DNA of 64,000 bases from Dimorphilus gyrociliatus (taxonomy: Eukaryota > Annelida > Polychaeta > Dinophilidae), in assembly GCA_904063045.1 (NCBI GenBank), contig CAJFCJ010000014.1:1981643-2045642 (forward strand), given 5' to 3'. Each line of letters starts with the position of its first letter. Position 1 is the first letter of the stretch. Positions 12,913 through 24,598 of the stretch are shown here, one piece after another. Both the position numbers and the translations under genes were made by a program. The notes beneath the pieces are model-generated. The model did not search any database. It saw only the letters and a list, made by a program, of their open reading frames with translations, and had not been told where the DNA came from.

Positions 12913-14006
12913 TTAAAATTCGCTTCTGTTTGAAGAATTTTCATCTTTATTTACTTCCGGTTGCGATAGCCAGTAGGAAAGTGAAAATACACTTGAAAAC
13001 ATAGTATGAAAACTATTTAAAAACGTCTCATTTGAGGTTGGATTATCGATGTTGGCATGAGATGACGGTGATGAGTTTAAATTTGATTTTGATATATTCG
13101 GTGATTGATGCATAGTATTAAATTGTTCAGGAGATGACGTCTCATTAAAAAGATATCTAAAAAAATTAAGAGAATAATATGGAAACTTGATAAATTAAAA
13201 ATAATCTTACCCTTTATTTATAGAGCCGGATGGCAAATTTTCAGTAGCTAATGTTTGAAACGCTATTGCTTCTGTAATACGAGGCTGAGTAAGTGATTAA
13301 TCATTAAGTTTAAATAGACAATTACACTTGATGTATACTTACTGAATTATTTTGTTTAGGCGTAGTCACAAAATCTTTATTAACTTGATCAGGGATACTC
13401 CTATCGCCAATTAAATTTAAGCAGATAACTAAATAAGATTGAAATGAGATAATTTTAAAGGAATACGAAAGAAAACTTACAAAGCATAGCCAAGTAAATA
13501 AATTCGGGCAGTGAAGCAATTGATAGTAAAACGTATGAGACTAGAAATTTTGGCGCTTCGACACTTTCATCACAGTTTAGAGAATGATCAAAAGAAGCTC
13601 TCTTTTCGTAAAGGATACTTATACATATCACATAAAAGTTGTTGAGTATTACCAATACAATAAAGAATATATTAAAATTTGAACAACAGCTGTACAAGAT
13701 ACAAGGCAAAAGGACGAAGGAAGTAAACACTGATATAAAAATTGGATAGCCCTCGATTACTGAAGCAAATCGTCTGTAAATAACTACTAATTATGAATTA
13801 TATAAGAGATATAATAAATTAACAAACAGGTTCTTATATTGTATATTCGTACAATTTCTATATTCTTCTTGAACTATTTCAGAGGTTCTTTCAAAATTTT
13901 CCTGAGAGTATAAAACATGGCAAACGGGTCCCAAAGTTAAATTTGGAAGGGTAAAGATTGTTACAAGCAGAATCGGTAAAAATAATTGTTTAGAGTTTTC
14001 ATTCAT
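12913..14006 (-). CDS. four-pass membrane protein with long Ser/Asn-rich tail, array member F
   Basis: Five exons (14006-13828, 13773-13481, 13428-13343, 13284-13211, 13156-12913; phases 2, 1, 0, 2) encode about 291 residues. TM1 runs into GPVCHVLYSQENF, the family motif with Cys in the Tyr position; the loop Cys is in YRNCTN. Exon 2 holds TM2-TM4 with the second loop Cys (SLNCDE). Intron 1 uses the donor GTTTGT, also seen in gene R. The cytoplasmic tail is about 130 residues, rich in Ser, Asn and Pro, and has no PPxY. Phases match gene D exactly, so the tail exons are homologous in arrangement although not in sequence. Confidence 0.82.
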
Positions 14007-14431
14007 TGTAAAACTGGTTTATTATATAATTTAAAATAGTTTATAGACTAGAAATATACCGAAATGAAAGGAAAATAAAATTAAGAGTATTGAAATAAAT
14101 AAAATAGACATATAAAAGTATCGCAAATTATTCCAATCCGTTAAGGTGTCCACATTTAAAAATATCTATTATTTTGAATGAGCAGTTAAGCTATCTATAA
14201 CTGTAATTATACATGTAAAAGTTGATATTTTTAAAAAGAAAATGAGTAAAATTTCAATCAAAGTGTCCGATACAAACGATTACGTGATTATATAGTAATA
14301 ATATTTTGATTTTATTAATATACTATTTATTGTACAATTTAGACAATTGAAAAGATTTATTTGCTGATAACTCTTATCAGGCTACTTCTTAATTATAATA
14401 ACCTTACTATCTAATTTACGTGAAATACACA
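14007..14431. other. intergenic
   Basis: AT-rich. Nothing recognised. Confidence 0.5.
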
Positions 14432-15469
14432 TTATAATTTTGTTTTTATAGACTTATCTTCACTTTCCTCTGAAATATTTAAAGTTGTGACTGAACTTGA
14501 TAATTCTTGAGAGCTATCTCCTTCTCCAAGAGATTCAGTGTGATCTTTATTGAATGATGATTCAGTTGTTGAACAACTTGAACAATTTGTTAAAGTAACT
14601 GTTGAAGGTTCACTTTGGTCAGAAGGTTGCAGCCTTTCGTTAATTTCTAATGCTCTGAAAGTTCTAATGGATTAGTATTTAACAGAAATATTCTATTACT
14701 CATTATAACTTGCCTGTTATCATAGGAAGCGGTTGCAACATTACTTTCTGTACTATTTCGCACATACATTTCATTATTATGCAGTTTACATCGATTAGCG
14801 TTATTGGTAGAATCGTAAGTAAAGTGCTCTTTTAGTTTCAGAACTATAAATGGGACAAAAGTATTAAAAAAAAGACTAATCTGTTGTTTAAAGTTTATTT
14901 GAAAAATCTAACTTAAGATTAGAAAGGCAACATGACCTAGTATTCCAATTGCCAAGAGTGTATAATCAGTTGTAAAAGATGTCGCTTCAAAGTCATGTTG
15001 TTGACACATTGAATATTTTTTCAAGGTAGTTCTCATCGTTCTCTCACATAGAGAAATTATGCAAAAAGCGTAAACGATACTATAAATAATTAACAGTTCA
15101 ATTACTATGAGTGCTCCAAAAATGCCTTTACTCAATTTCGAACCGTTGCAAAAATATAAACAAGTAATAAAAGATAATCCATTAAAAATAACAAGTAAAA
15201 AGTCATAGGATTTCACTATCTCAATATGTTGTCTATGGAACAAAGATGACTGCATGATACTATTCCAGTATCTCAACTACTGAAAAATATTTTACTTACA
15301 TTTCAAACTTGTGCACTGTACAGTTTTTTGTTAAGTTACCAGTATATCTTATAGAGCGATAGAAATCAGTTTCATAATAGAAAATATTCCAAGAAGCTCC
15401 CACAAATAAACAAGAGAAGGTAAATAAGATAAAGATGATAGAAGTAAAAATTCGCCATATTTTCTTCAT
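14432..15469 (-). CDS. four-pass membrane protein, array member G (has a GC-AG intron)
   Basis: Four exons (15469-15300, 15232-14913, 14843-14714, 14663-14432; phases 2, 1, 2) encode about 283 residues. The start is the first ATG in frame (MKKIWRIF). TM1 is followed by a drifted family motif, GASWNIFYYETDF, a sequon N-L-T and the loop Cys (KNCTVH). Exon 2 holds TM2-TM4; the second loop Cys is in YSMCQQ. The last intron begins with GCAAGT, a GC-AG intron, supported by frame continuity on both sides. The tail is about 120 residues, Ser/Thr/Glu-rich, with no PPxY. Confidence 0.82.
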
Positions 15470-16086
15470 ATTAAACGTAATATCCTGTTCAACAAATCTT
15501 AGGGACAATGTCAAAAAAAAACGTTAAATTCATAATAAAATATTAATATATTTAGAATAATATTACCTTAAAAAAATATATCTATAAAAAAGAAAATGAT
15601 GATAATGAAAACTTGAAAAGTTCTACTATTTTTAAAGAAAATTTACATCTCTGTTCCATTTGAGAGAAAGTACTGGTTTAAAAGTTCTAATGTAACAATT
15701 TTCCTACAGGATTACTAGGAAAAAATATTGATTTTGTTTGTGTAACATATTGGAATTATTTGAAAATAATCAGAGTTTTAGTTGTTGTAACTATTGTATA
15801 AAAAAAATGGAACATTGTTTTTAAAAACTAGGTGTTTTTGTTAAGTTTTCAATAACAATTAATCGATATTTAAATATATAGAAAAAGTATTAGTATATTA
15901 TTTTATTTAATTAATTATTATATTAATTAAGACTTTGGTTCAAGTAATACATTGATTTAAATCTTTTATTTCAATAAATAGTTGAAATTGTAAAATAAAG
16001 TAGTAAATCCTCTTGAAACTGGACTTCTAAAGCTATATTGAAATATTATACTTAACTATAGAGCAGAAGAAAATTTCGCTCTGATT
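15470..16086. other. intergenic
   Basis: Very AT-rich. Nothing recognised. Confidence 0.5.
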
Positions 16087-16802
16087 TTATTGACGATAGA
16101 AAGTATTCTTTTGAATAGATATTCGTATCTTTTGAAATTCATTTCTGAATTCTTTTCGTAGACTAGCTAAGGTTTGCTCTCCCTTCTTCGCTACAATAGT
16201 TTTTACATACAGAGAAACTACTGAACAAGGTCATTCAATGAGATTTACAGGAATTTGGTATAATCTTCATAATATATCAATTGTAATGAAAATATTAAAA
16301 TGAGATTACTGTATTCACCTAATAAAATATGAAATGCCATTTGTTAAATTCATTATAATTGAAAAATCTGAGTTAGGACATTGAGTATATTGAGAATATG
16401 TTAAATTATTGAAGTATTTATGCATTACTATCATAGAATAAAGAAAACTTATAATTTCTGTGCTTATAACAAAAACGTTAGGGGTCATAGATGCCAATAA
16501 GCAAATTTGTACAAGAACAGACCCAAATACTACAGTTGCCGGATAGTATTTAACAAATGAAAGATAATTTCTAAAAGAAAAGGATTTCATTATACAACTA
16601 TTTCATTCGCAATAAAGGTTACTTACAAACTATTTTCGTAAACCATTATACAGCGTTTTCCTTGATATTCAGTTAGTTTAACTGCACCTTCGAAATTTTC
16701 TAGATAATATATAAAGTGGCAAAGTGGCCCTAGGAGAACACTAACAAAAATCGTTGTTTTGTAAATTGCATTTTTAGCTAGATAACATTTATCCTGCGTC
16801 AT
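16087..16802 (-). CDS. four-pass membrane protein, array member H, 3' part unresolved
   Basis: Exons 16802-16627 and 16570-16319 are firm (intron phase 2). They give TM1, the family motif GPLCHFIYYLENF, the loop Cys (KRCIMVYEN), TM2, TM3, a second loop with Cys (YTQCPN) and the start of TM4. TM4 then breaks: the frame stops at 16317, and a hydrophobic stretch that would complete the helix (NLILIFSLQLIYY) lies about 10 bases on in another frame, too close for an intron. A tail exon with the usual phase-1 acceptor can be read at 16190-16087 (33 residues, basic). An alternative end is exon 16220-16163. H may be a decaying copy or contain a sequence error. Confidence 0.6.
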
Positions 16803-17569
16803 TCCTAAACACCTGAAAATTTCAAAATTAGAATAGATACACCATCTTAATATAAAATATTATGATACTTTAAAATAAGAGCAACGGCAAAATGAGGATT
16901 GAACAGAATAATCCGCAATAATTGGTTCCAGAAACGCAGTAACTTCTCACAAAAAATTATATCATATTGAGTCTATAAGTATTCTAGTATGAATCGTTGT
17001 TCACCCGTTAAAAGGAATTTATATAGGCCTTTTTCATACGTTTCTATTGTGGAATTTCGACATTGTCTACTCGACAAATGGTCATAGGTATTGAAAAATC
17101 AAGTGATGTGATTCCAATAAACAACCTGTTCTTTAAATATTCTAAAGCAATGGCAGTTTAAGATATTATTTGGCTATTAGAATTGGATTAGTTAATTATT
17201 CTAATTAACAATTAAAGCTAAATAATTATTATATTATCCTCCTATTTTTTCCTTTTGCAGTATTTTCACTTAAAGTTATTTGAATGTTTTTAAATTTGAT
17301 GAAGACTTGTAGCAATTAATTTACTATTATTTCATCAACCTTAAGTCCATAAATTAAGGATAGTATGCCATATTTTGCATAATTTTGAACAATGTTTATG
17401 CCAATCACTTCTTTGTTAGGATAAGGGATTTAGTATATATTGTATATTGAAAGGTTATTATTAATGTCCTAGAAAACTATTGATCAGTCACTTTAAAGAA
17501 GTCACATGCAATCTAATATTGTTTAAAGCATCAAATTAGTGTTTTTTTTAAATTTCTCTTAATGTGAAT
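16803..17569. other. intergenic, divergent promoter region of H and I
   Basis: Divergent genes H (minus) and I (plus) flank it, so both promoters should be here. No motif could be assigned. Confidence 0.45.
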
Positions 17570-18420
17570 ATGGTATCAACAGAAGAGAAAGTTACTGAAA
17601 ATAATAAGGATAGATATCAGACTATTGGACTCATTGTTTATGTTTGTATTTTAGCTTCTATCAATTTTGCTTGTGTGGCGATCCTACAAATTCTTATCTC
17701 AAAAGTGGATTTTCATCAAATTCTTGAATTTAAGAGACTTTATAATCATTCGTTAGGAAATTATGAAATAAATAGGGATTTGTCTATGACTCAGAATTTA
17801 AGAATTATCGAACAGAAAAAAGATTCTGAAAATGAAGTCTGTTTGATTACACTTTATCACAGGCCGTAAGATATATTACACTTCTTATATATGTTAAAAT
17901 AATAGCCATTTTGTTTATGATAATAGGCCTTTTGACGTTTGGCTAGTTGGCTTTGTACCCTTTATAGCATCATCAATTGTTGGACTTTTAATAATAGTCT
18001 TATCTTTGCTACCCTATTATACATTTAGTTGTAAAGCAAAAGCAATTGGTATTTTCATGGGCAGTGCAATAGTAAATCTCTTATCATCTGGTATTTATGG
18101 TACTGTCCGTCTGTCTTTGTTAAATAAAACTGTTGGAAAATTGAAATTTTGTCCCGATTACATAGTGACGAGGTTGGAGGATCTTTTCTAAAATCAGTGA
18201 ATTTTATATTTTCGTCTTGCCATCTATTTTTTTTTGTATTTCTTTTAGATATGAAACCAAAGATGCTGAAGATCTGTTCAAGCTATTAGCAGGCGTGGGT
18301 TTCTGTGGTATATTTGTTTTTCCAGCCTTCTATTCAATATGCTTGAACGGTCGCCATAAGGACGACTATGGAGAAGACTCGGAGAGCCAATTTTCAGATT
18401 CAGTTGAAGCTTTGAATTAG
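17570..18420 (+). CDS. four-pass membrane protein, array member I
   Basis: Three exons (17570-17865, 17927-18172, 18249-18420; phases 2, 2) encode about 237 residues. ATG 17570 is the first Met in frame. TM1 (TIGLIVYVCILASINFACV) is followed by a loop with sequon N-H-S and the conserved Cys (NEVCLITLY). Exon 2 holds TM2 and TM3 and the second loop Cys (LKFCPDY). Exon 3 carries TM4 (LLAGVGFCGIFVFPAF) and a short acidic tail without PPxY. The TM3-TM4 intron places it in the same structural class as A, B and N-R. Confidence 0.8.
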
Positions 18421-19700
18421 TGATTTCTACTTCTTTGTTTTTTTTTACTTGAAATGGTCCTACGTTCAGCATTGCAAAATATCTACAAATTATAAAAAGT
18501 TCTTGAGCAGTTTTAATAAAAAAAAATCCATATATGTTCTTTTCAATGTGCCATTTTCTATAGAATCTGATTTCTGTAACAACTGAACGCGAAGGTAAAT
18601 ACATTGAAACTATCTTTTTCTCTATATATATACCAAAAAACCATTAAATACCATTGGCAGTGGCAAGCATATCTCTTGTTGCTTTGTAGTAAGAGATAGC
18701 TCTTAATCTGTATAAAATTTTTTTCATCTGTCTATAAAATCATTAAATACTCCTTGGTATATTTTTTAAATCCGCTTAACAACATAGGTTTTTCTCGCTT
18801 TCCCTTATTTGCTTAATTCAAATTTATTGTTAACTTCAGAATTATTGGAAAATACACTAAGATTTCCGAAAAACATGGTATATTAAATTGTGTGTAAACT
18901 AACTATCTTTCATTTGAACATTTGCAAATGAGAGATATACTGAGTATGTTGAGTACAATTGTTATCATCTTATTCTTCAATGTTATAGTTTCTACCGCCT
19001 TTTGAGCTTCATTTACCAAGAGCTCTGATAAGTTTAGTTTATAAAGATCAGGATCTTCATGAGCAATTTTCAACTGATTGAAACTCAACCTGTCAATTCT
19101 ATTCTACTGTAAGTATTGATTTTGGCAAATTATGAATTTTGAAAGAATACGCATCCGCAATAAATGCAATTACTTTTAACAATGAAAAAATTGACCAAAC
19201 TGTAAGGACTTGTCATTAATTTATTATATGTTAATCTTAAAATTGAGGTAATAAAATAATAAATTTATATTCATAGCAAGTGTGAAACTTTTCCAAATAA
19301 AATATACCTTTGACCTAAGATATTTAATCTTGTTGTTATTGATTTAAGATTCCTTTTTTTTCGTATTTTAGTCATTTAAAAGACTTGAATTACTATTATT
19401 AACATAAGTGTTAATATTTAAATAATTTTCTCTTATTTCTAATAATAAAAAACAATACTATTTTCCAGAAATATTTTAATGGAAACCCTGTATCGTGGTA
19501 TTAGCATAAATATTATTGACACCATTGAAATACAGTACTTGTGTTTATTTTTGCCAAAATAGAAAAAGGCCTTCACTGAAGACCGGACAAGGATATACAT
19601 CGGATTAACTTCTTTCTTGTCCACAATAAATTCAAATTCTTTTCATTTTGTTTGATTATTTCTGTCTTGCTGTTAATTTTTTTTCTGATTAATTAATAAA
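18421..19700. other. intergenic, no convincing gene
   Basis: A 61-codon open stretch on the minus strand (19088-18903) reads as an amphipathic helix plus a hydrophobic segment but has only a TTG at its start and no partner exons. It is not called as a gene. The rest is AT-rich. Confidence 0.45.
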
Positions 19701-20536
19701 ATGTTCTATTGTAATGTATTACACAACTGTAAAACTATTTTATTTCATATAATTCATATTATTAGCATGCAGCTTGTTTTTAATATTGGTATTATTTATT
19801 ATCTAATAACATATCATTTAAATACGCAGTATAGACATTTTCCTGAGTTAATTAGTGATCATAAAATACTGTTAGAAAATAATAGAGAAGTAGGATTGAA
19901 ATTATTAAGAAATATCTGCTTTGAGATAGAAGTTAACGAATGGTAAGTGAACGACATTTTTATCTATTTGTATTCTAACTAACTGATTTCTTTCTTTTTT
20001 GTAAATCTTTTATATATATATGAATAGGTTTGGAATAATTTTAATATATATTTTGGTCTTAAGCAGTCTAATGTTTACGAATCTATCAAATATGTTTATA
20101 ACCTTTGGCTATGGATATCATCTTTCGATTACCCGGATGCAAAAGAAAATATTTATTATCTATGGACTAATTAACTACTGCTTTACAATTTTTGACCATA
20201 TTCGATATATTTCGCAAACACCAGCTAATAATCTTGCAATTTGTCATTTGACTACCTTTGAAGGGATCAGAGCTTTTCAATATATATTAATATATATAAT
20301 AGGATTGACTTGTCATATCTTTGGACAAATAATATTTTTTAATTGTGCAGGTAATGTAACTAAAAATAAAGTATTGTTTATTTTATTAAGTTTTTCTCTT
20401 CTTTTAAGCGAAAGAAACTAAAAGTCAAGAATATCTTTATAAAAAATCACAATTAGATTTCTATTGGATAAATATATTCAAAGCAAATGAAACTAATTCG
20501 GAAATTATTAAAAAAGAAGAAGAAATTCCTGTATAA
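19701..20536 (+). CDS. four-pass membrane protein, array member J
   Basis: Three exons (19701-19942, 20028-20350, 20409-20536; phases 2, 1) encode about 230 residues. Exon 1 holds TM1 and the conserved loop Cys (NICFEIEVNEW). The G-P-x-x-H motif is lost. Exon 2 carries TM2-TM4 on one 323-nt exon as in D-G, K and M, with the second loop Cys (LAICHL). The tail exon begins A-K-E-T and is hydrophilic, with no PPxY. Exon 1 ends in Trp-coding TG|G exactly as gene K does, so J and K are probably sister duplicates. Confidence 0.8.
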
Positions 20537-21071
20537 TCTTATTATTTCTATAACAACTAAAAGAAAAGTTATCAGGGAAGAAGAATTAAGTATACCGATT
20601 AATTAGTCTGACAGTTATATTCAATATTTGTTTATTGCAACATACTATACAATTAAAGTATGGAAATTAGTTTTTTTAAATAAAGAATTTCTACTTGTTT
20701 AAGTAAAACGATACAAGTAAGAAAGTTTTTCTTGTATTTCCAACTTAGAGATAACTATGCTAAGGAAATTTCGTATAAACGAAAATACGTTCTAATAATC
20801 TTATCAACAACATATTCATTGGAATTATCAAAGTTATTATAGATATCAGTATTTTAGGATTGTTTTTGCGTAATTTTATAAATTTTCATACAAAAATAAG
20901 ATGGATATATCGTTGGAGTGTATTAAAAAATAATACCAAAAATACATATAATCACAAACTCGAAAGCTCATTCGTTGAATTCGATTGCTGGTTTAGTATT
21001 AATAGCTTTAATAATTTATTAAAGTTTAATTACAAAGAGAGTATTTAACTTAGCTTACGAATACTACAAAA
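20537..21071. other. intergenic
   Basis: AT-rich spacer and 5' region of the first IL-17-like gene. An open frame at 20860-21048 looks random. Confidence 0.5.
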
Positions 21072-21656
21072 ATGACTTTTGGCATAATTGAAACTTCTAC
21101 TTTTGTCACCTGCTTACTATTTTCAAGTGTTCTTTGTGCTCCTTTATGGAAAGACGCTTGCCTTCAACTGGATCCTCCTAATTTACAAGACACTTTGGCC
21201 GAATATCGAGCTCAATATGACGTTCAACCAACATCAATGAATTCCTACTTTAGTAAGTCGTTCGGTGATTATTTAGTAAGTGAAAACGAGAATGTTACGT
21301 GCCCTAAATCCCTAACTGATCTTCAAATTGAACTCAATAAGAAGAAGATTACAACTAAACCATCCACTTGTCCAACATATTCAGTTATCAGCTATAATGA
21401 AGACCGCTATCCAAGATCTATTAAGGAAAGTCTATGTAGGTGTACACAAACTGAAAATAATGGGTGTTTAACACGAACAAGTCAAACTGACCGTAGATAC
21501 GAATGTGAAGCAGTATACGCAGAAATAGTTGTTTTATACAAAGAGAGAGGCACTTGCGAAGGAGAATTTTCAAAATACGTTCCCTCCTTGTATAGGCAGT
21601 CAATGGGGTGTACATGTTCCTATAAAATGTATTTGAGAGCAAACATAAGCTTTTAA
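21072..21656 (+). CDS. IL-17-like cytokine, copy 1
   Basis: Single exon, 194 residues. It starts with a signal peptide (hydrophobic FVTCLLFSSVLCA). The C-terminal half has the IL-17 cystine-knot pattern: CPTYSVISYNEDRYPRS, E-S-L-C-R-C, N-G-C-L, Y-E-C, then V-V-L-Y-K, T-C-E-G and the closing G-C-T-C. The Y-P-R-S-I-x-E-x-x-C-x-C block is the family's most diagnostic stretch. One sequon (N-V-T). Members are secreted homodimeric cytokines acting through IL-17 receptors (family knowledge). It sits in the four-pass array between genes J and K and has a near-identical partner 4.5 kb downstream. The assignment is confident; the IL-17 subtype is not determined. Confidence 0.9.
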   Translation: MTFGIIETSTFVTCLLFSSVLCAPLWKDACLQLDPPNLQDTLAEYRAQYDVQPTSMNSYFSKSFGDYLVSENENVTCPKSLTDLQIELNKKKITTKPSTCPTYSVISYNEDRYPRSIKESLCRCTQTENNGCLTRTSQTDRRYECEAVYAEIVVLYKERGTCEGEFSKYVPSLYRQSMGCTCSYKMYLRANISF

Positions 21657-22614
21657 CAACAGAATACAAAGAATACTGGCAATTTTATGTTGACAAGCAT
21701 AGTATTATTATTATATTATTAATATATAACTACATGATGTGTTGAGGGAAAATACTGTATAATTTAATTTATGTATAGTATGTTTCATAATAATGCAAAA
21801 ATTATTGAATTGAATCTATTTTTTGATCTCATAAAACAAATATATTATTTTTATGAAGAGAAGCTAATTGAAGTTAATTAAACTCCATTTTCCTTTGTAT
21901 TTGAGTTGTCGTTATATACGATAAATATAAGATTTAAGAATAAGTAAACGAAATCTTTAAGAAATAGTTATTTCTAGTTTTTCTCTGAGAGTACATACTT
22001 CTCAAGAGTAATTGTTAATACAAGACTCAATAATTCATTGAAATACGTTGATTTTTATAAAGAACTTTAAGGGAAATTTCTTAAAAGTACGAAAAAACAT
22101 TTTAGAACTGATTGTTCCTACGACGATCATGATAACGAAAATTTTTAGATGTAAAATGATGAAATTTTGACTATTAAAGCTTTTTCTATAATTCATATTA
22201 GACAGTTATATTAGTCACAATCTAGAATATTTTTAAATTGAAGGAAACTACACTGTATTATTTGATTAAAGATTGTTAAACAGTTGATAAAAAAAGTTTT
22301 ATCGTGACAAGATATTTGTTATATTAAGCTATCTAATCTTTAGTTGTGTTGTACATGCTTGGAATCAATTAACAATTAATCTCATATTTTACAAGTGTCC
22401 CTTATTGGCGTAATTAACATAAATGTCGTTGATGGGCGATAACGTTCATTTAGAGAGAATAATATTTGAAAATCGAAGGACTTAATAACTTTGTTCTTGT
22501 ATTATTTAACTTTCACAATTAGGGGACAATAGAGAGAAAGCATTGAACGTTAAATATCAATTCTAGCAATTAATATTTAATATATTTTATATTCAATAAA
22601 TTACTATAAAAACA
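21657..22614. other. intergenic
   Basis: AT-rich. No gene seen. Confidence 0.5.
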
Positions 22615-22755
22615 ATGTTTTATACAATTAAAACATCTATCTTCATTCTTTTATTCTTAGTTTAAATTCTTTGTTTCCTTTTGCATAGAACGATGCTTTC
22701 CTCCAATAGAGGCGGCAGAGCGCTTTTGCAAGAATATCGAGTTAATACATAGCAA
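22615..22755 (+). pseudogene. decayed IL-17-like gene fragment
   Basis: ATG 22615 opens a signal-peptide-like stretch (MFYTIKTSIF) that lines up with the starts of both IL-17-like genes (I-x-T-S-x-F). Then D-A-F-L-Q and, 21 bases on, L-L-Q-E-Y-R-V match D-A-C-L-Q and L-A-E-Y-R-V of the intact copies. Stops and frameshifts interrupt it, and nothing of the cystine knot remains. It appears to be an old third copy truncated after the N-terminal third. Confidence 0.6.
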
Positions 22756-23028
22756 CGAGCTGCATATATCAATCTTGTAGTATTTGATAAATATCAATTT
22801 CCTAATACATTTTATAAATTTTAAATTCTAGTACAAATTATCAATAATATATAGGTTGGTTTAATTGATTTAAATGGCGTATACTATGGCAGTTACTCGA
22901 TTTAATCGGGTTTGAAATATGTACTGGTTTTTATTGACAGAATAATTCTGGTTTACATTTGTGTATATTTTACTCAACTACGTTTGAACAAGGAAATAAT
23001 ATACTTTTGTTTCCTAATATTCTTTAAT

Positions 23029-23911
23029 ATGGCTAAGCAAAGCGCTTTTGAAAAAATACACAGATCTTTTTCAACATCATTGGTTATAATTGTATTATTG
23101 TTTAACTTATCCTATGGGCCAATATATCATATAATTATGTCTCAAATAAGCATTGTTAATAGAGTCAGATACATCACATATACAGAAAATAACACAAAGG
23201 CTTTGTATATTACAAGGAATAATGCTTTGAATATAAAAGATAAAGTTTGCATGGACGTAACCGTTTATAGTTGGTAAGTAAGAGAATAATTTAAAAACGA
23301 TAACTCATATATAGTTTTTTCAAAAATTCTTTAAGGTTTGACATGATGACACTATACGTTTTGGTTCTAGTCAACTTTTTTAGCTTTTTCTTAATAGCTC
23401 AATTAATAAAGAATACATCGTATCGTTTTCTTCCTGAACTATGGACGAATATAATTACTGTTCTTGGAATAATGAATTATATTTATGCAGCTATTTTACA
23501 TTTTATTTTATTGAAATATAAGAAGGAACAAGCTGACATTTTTAAAATATGCGAAAAATACAATGTTGATGGTTTTACATACTTTTGTTTATGTTTGGTA
23601 GGACTTTTCTTTCATCTATTGGTTATTGGTGGGAGTTTATTTCAAATAGGTTTGTTTGATAATTGATAAATTAAAACTGTTATGTTTTTTTTTATTTTCT
23701 AATTTTAATCTTTGTTTTGTTTGTAGCTAAGCATAAAAAAGGTTTAATAAAAATTCTGGGTATACGCTGTCATGAACTGTCTGAAAATGATCTCGTCAGT
23801 GATACCAGCTCTGATATCTATCAAATTCGAACTTTAAATACCTCCAACGAAGAAATATCATGGGATGACAGTAATGAAAGTTTAAAAGTAATTTTTTGTA
23901 ATTTTCAATAA
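23029..23911 (+). CDS. four-pass membrane protein, array member K
   Basis: Three exons (23029-23273, 23336-23649, 23727-23911; phases 2, 1) encode about 247 residues, starting MAKQSAF. TM1 is followed by GPIYHIIMSQ, the first half of the family motif, a sequon N-N-T and the conserved Cys (KVCMDVTVYSW). Exon 2 holds TM2-TM4 and the second loop Cys (FKICEKY). The tail exon starts A-K-H-K-K and ends with an acidic Ser-rich stretch; no PPxY. It lies between the decayed IL-17 fragment and the C2H2 gene. Confidence 0.83.
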
Positions 23912-24278
23912 CGACTAACAATATTAGATAACTTTTTTTAGATAAGTAATTTTGCTGCTTATTACCTTGTTAAAACCTCTTCATTGGCTGAATACGAGAT
24001 TAATTCAATTAGATCATATATATCTAGTTGATCAATCTTACATTGACTATTAGATTGGACTATTTGGCTTCTTGGTCTTTTCTTTATTTTTTTTTAATAT
24101 ACTATGTTTTGATATAAAACGTTTCTCTTCAGCACAAGCTGTTCTTCTTAAGTATACAGAAATTTATGTTACGTAATCATATTATTAAATAAATAAATTT
24201 AAATTGAAAAATGAAGAAAGTATCAATTTGAAAAATTTAAGCGACTAAAATATGATAAAACTATAAAAAAGTAGCTTG
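23912..24278. other. intergenic
   Basis: AT-rich. Nothing recognised. Confidence 0.5.
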
Positions 24279-24598
24279 ATGAATAACTGGTATTCAAAGA
24301 TCAATAATAGACATCTAAAGTGTAGGATATGCGGAGATATTTTTAGGAATCGTCAATCATATATAACCAATCATAAACTGATTCACTGTAGAAAAGGTAG
24401 TGGAAATTTTTCAATAACTATTACTAATAGATAGAATAATTATTCTCTTCTTCTTCCTGCTTTTCAAATTATAATTAAGCAAATATAAATGAATGTTTAA
24501 TTAGCAAAGTTGAAAGTTCTAGTCATTTTGAAGATGATCGATCCATTTCACCAATGGATATAAGTACTGAAGTTGATGTAGAACATATGGAACTTTAG
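24279..24598 (+). CDS. small single C2H2 zinc-finger-like protein
   Basis: Two exons (24279-24396, 24480-24598; phase 1) would encode 78 residues. Exon 1 contains C-R-I-C-G-D-I-F followed 13 residues after the second Cys by H-K-L-I-H, close to a classical C2H2 finger (C-x2-C-x12-H-x3-H) with one extra residue. Exon 2 is acidic and Ser-rich (FEDDRSISPMD) and ends cleanly. An in-frame stop lies just upstream of the ATG. Neither exon reaches the usual length cut-offs, and one finger alone rarely binds DNA specifically. It could be a real small nuclear protein or a remnant of a larger factor. Confidence 0.5.

Noticed and set aside
18278-18604. 108-codon open frame on the minus strand
   Set aside because: It overlaps exon 3 of array member I antisense and has no family features; shadow of a real gene.
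18903-19088. 61-codon minus-strand frame with a hydrophobic end
   Set aside because: Starts with TTG, has no start Met or partner exon, and no resemblance to the array.
19439-19624. Possible second Tc1-like relic
   Set aside because: Some words resembled transposase N-terminal blocks but no ordered set of motifs held up in any frame.
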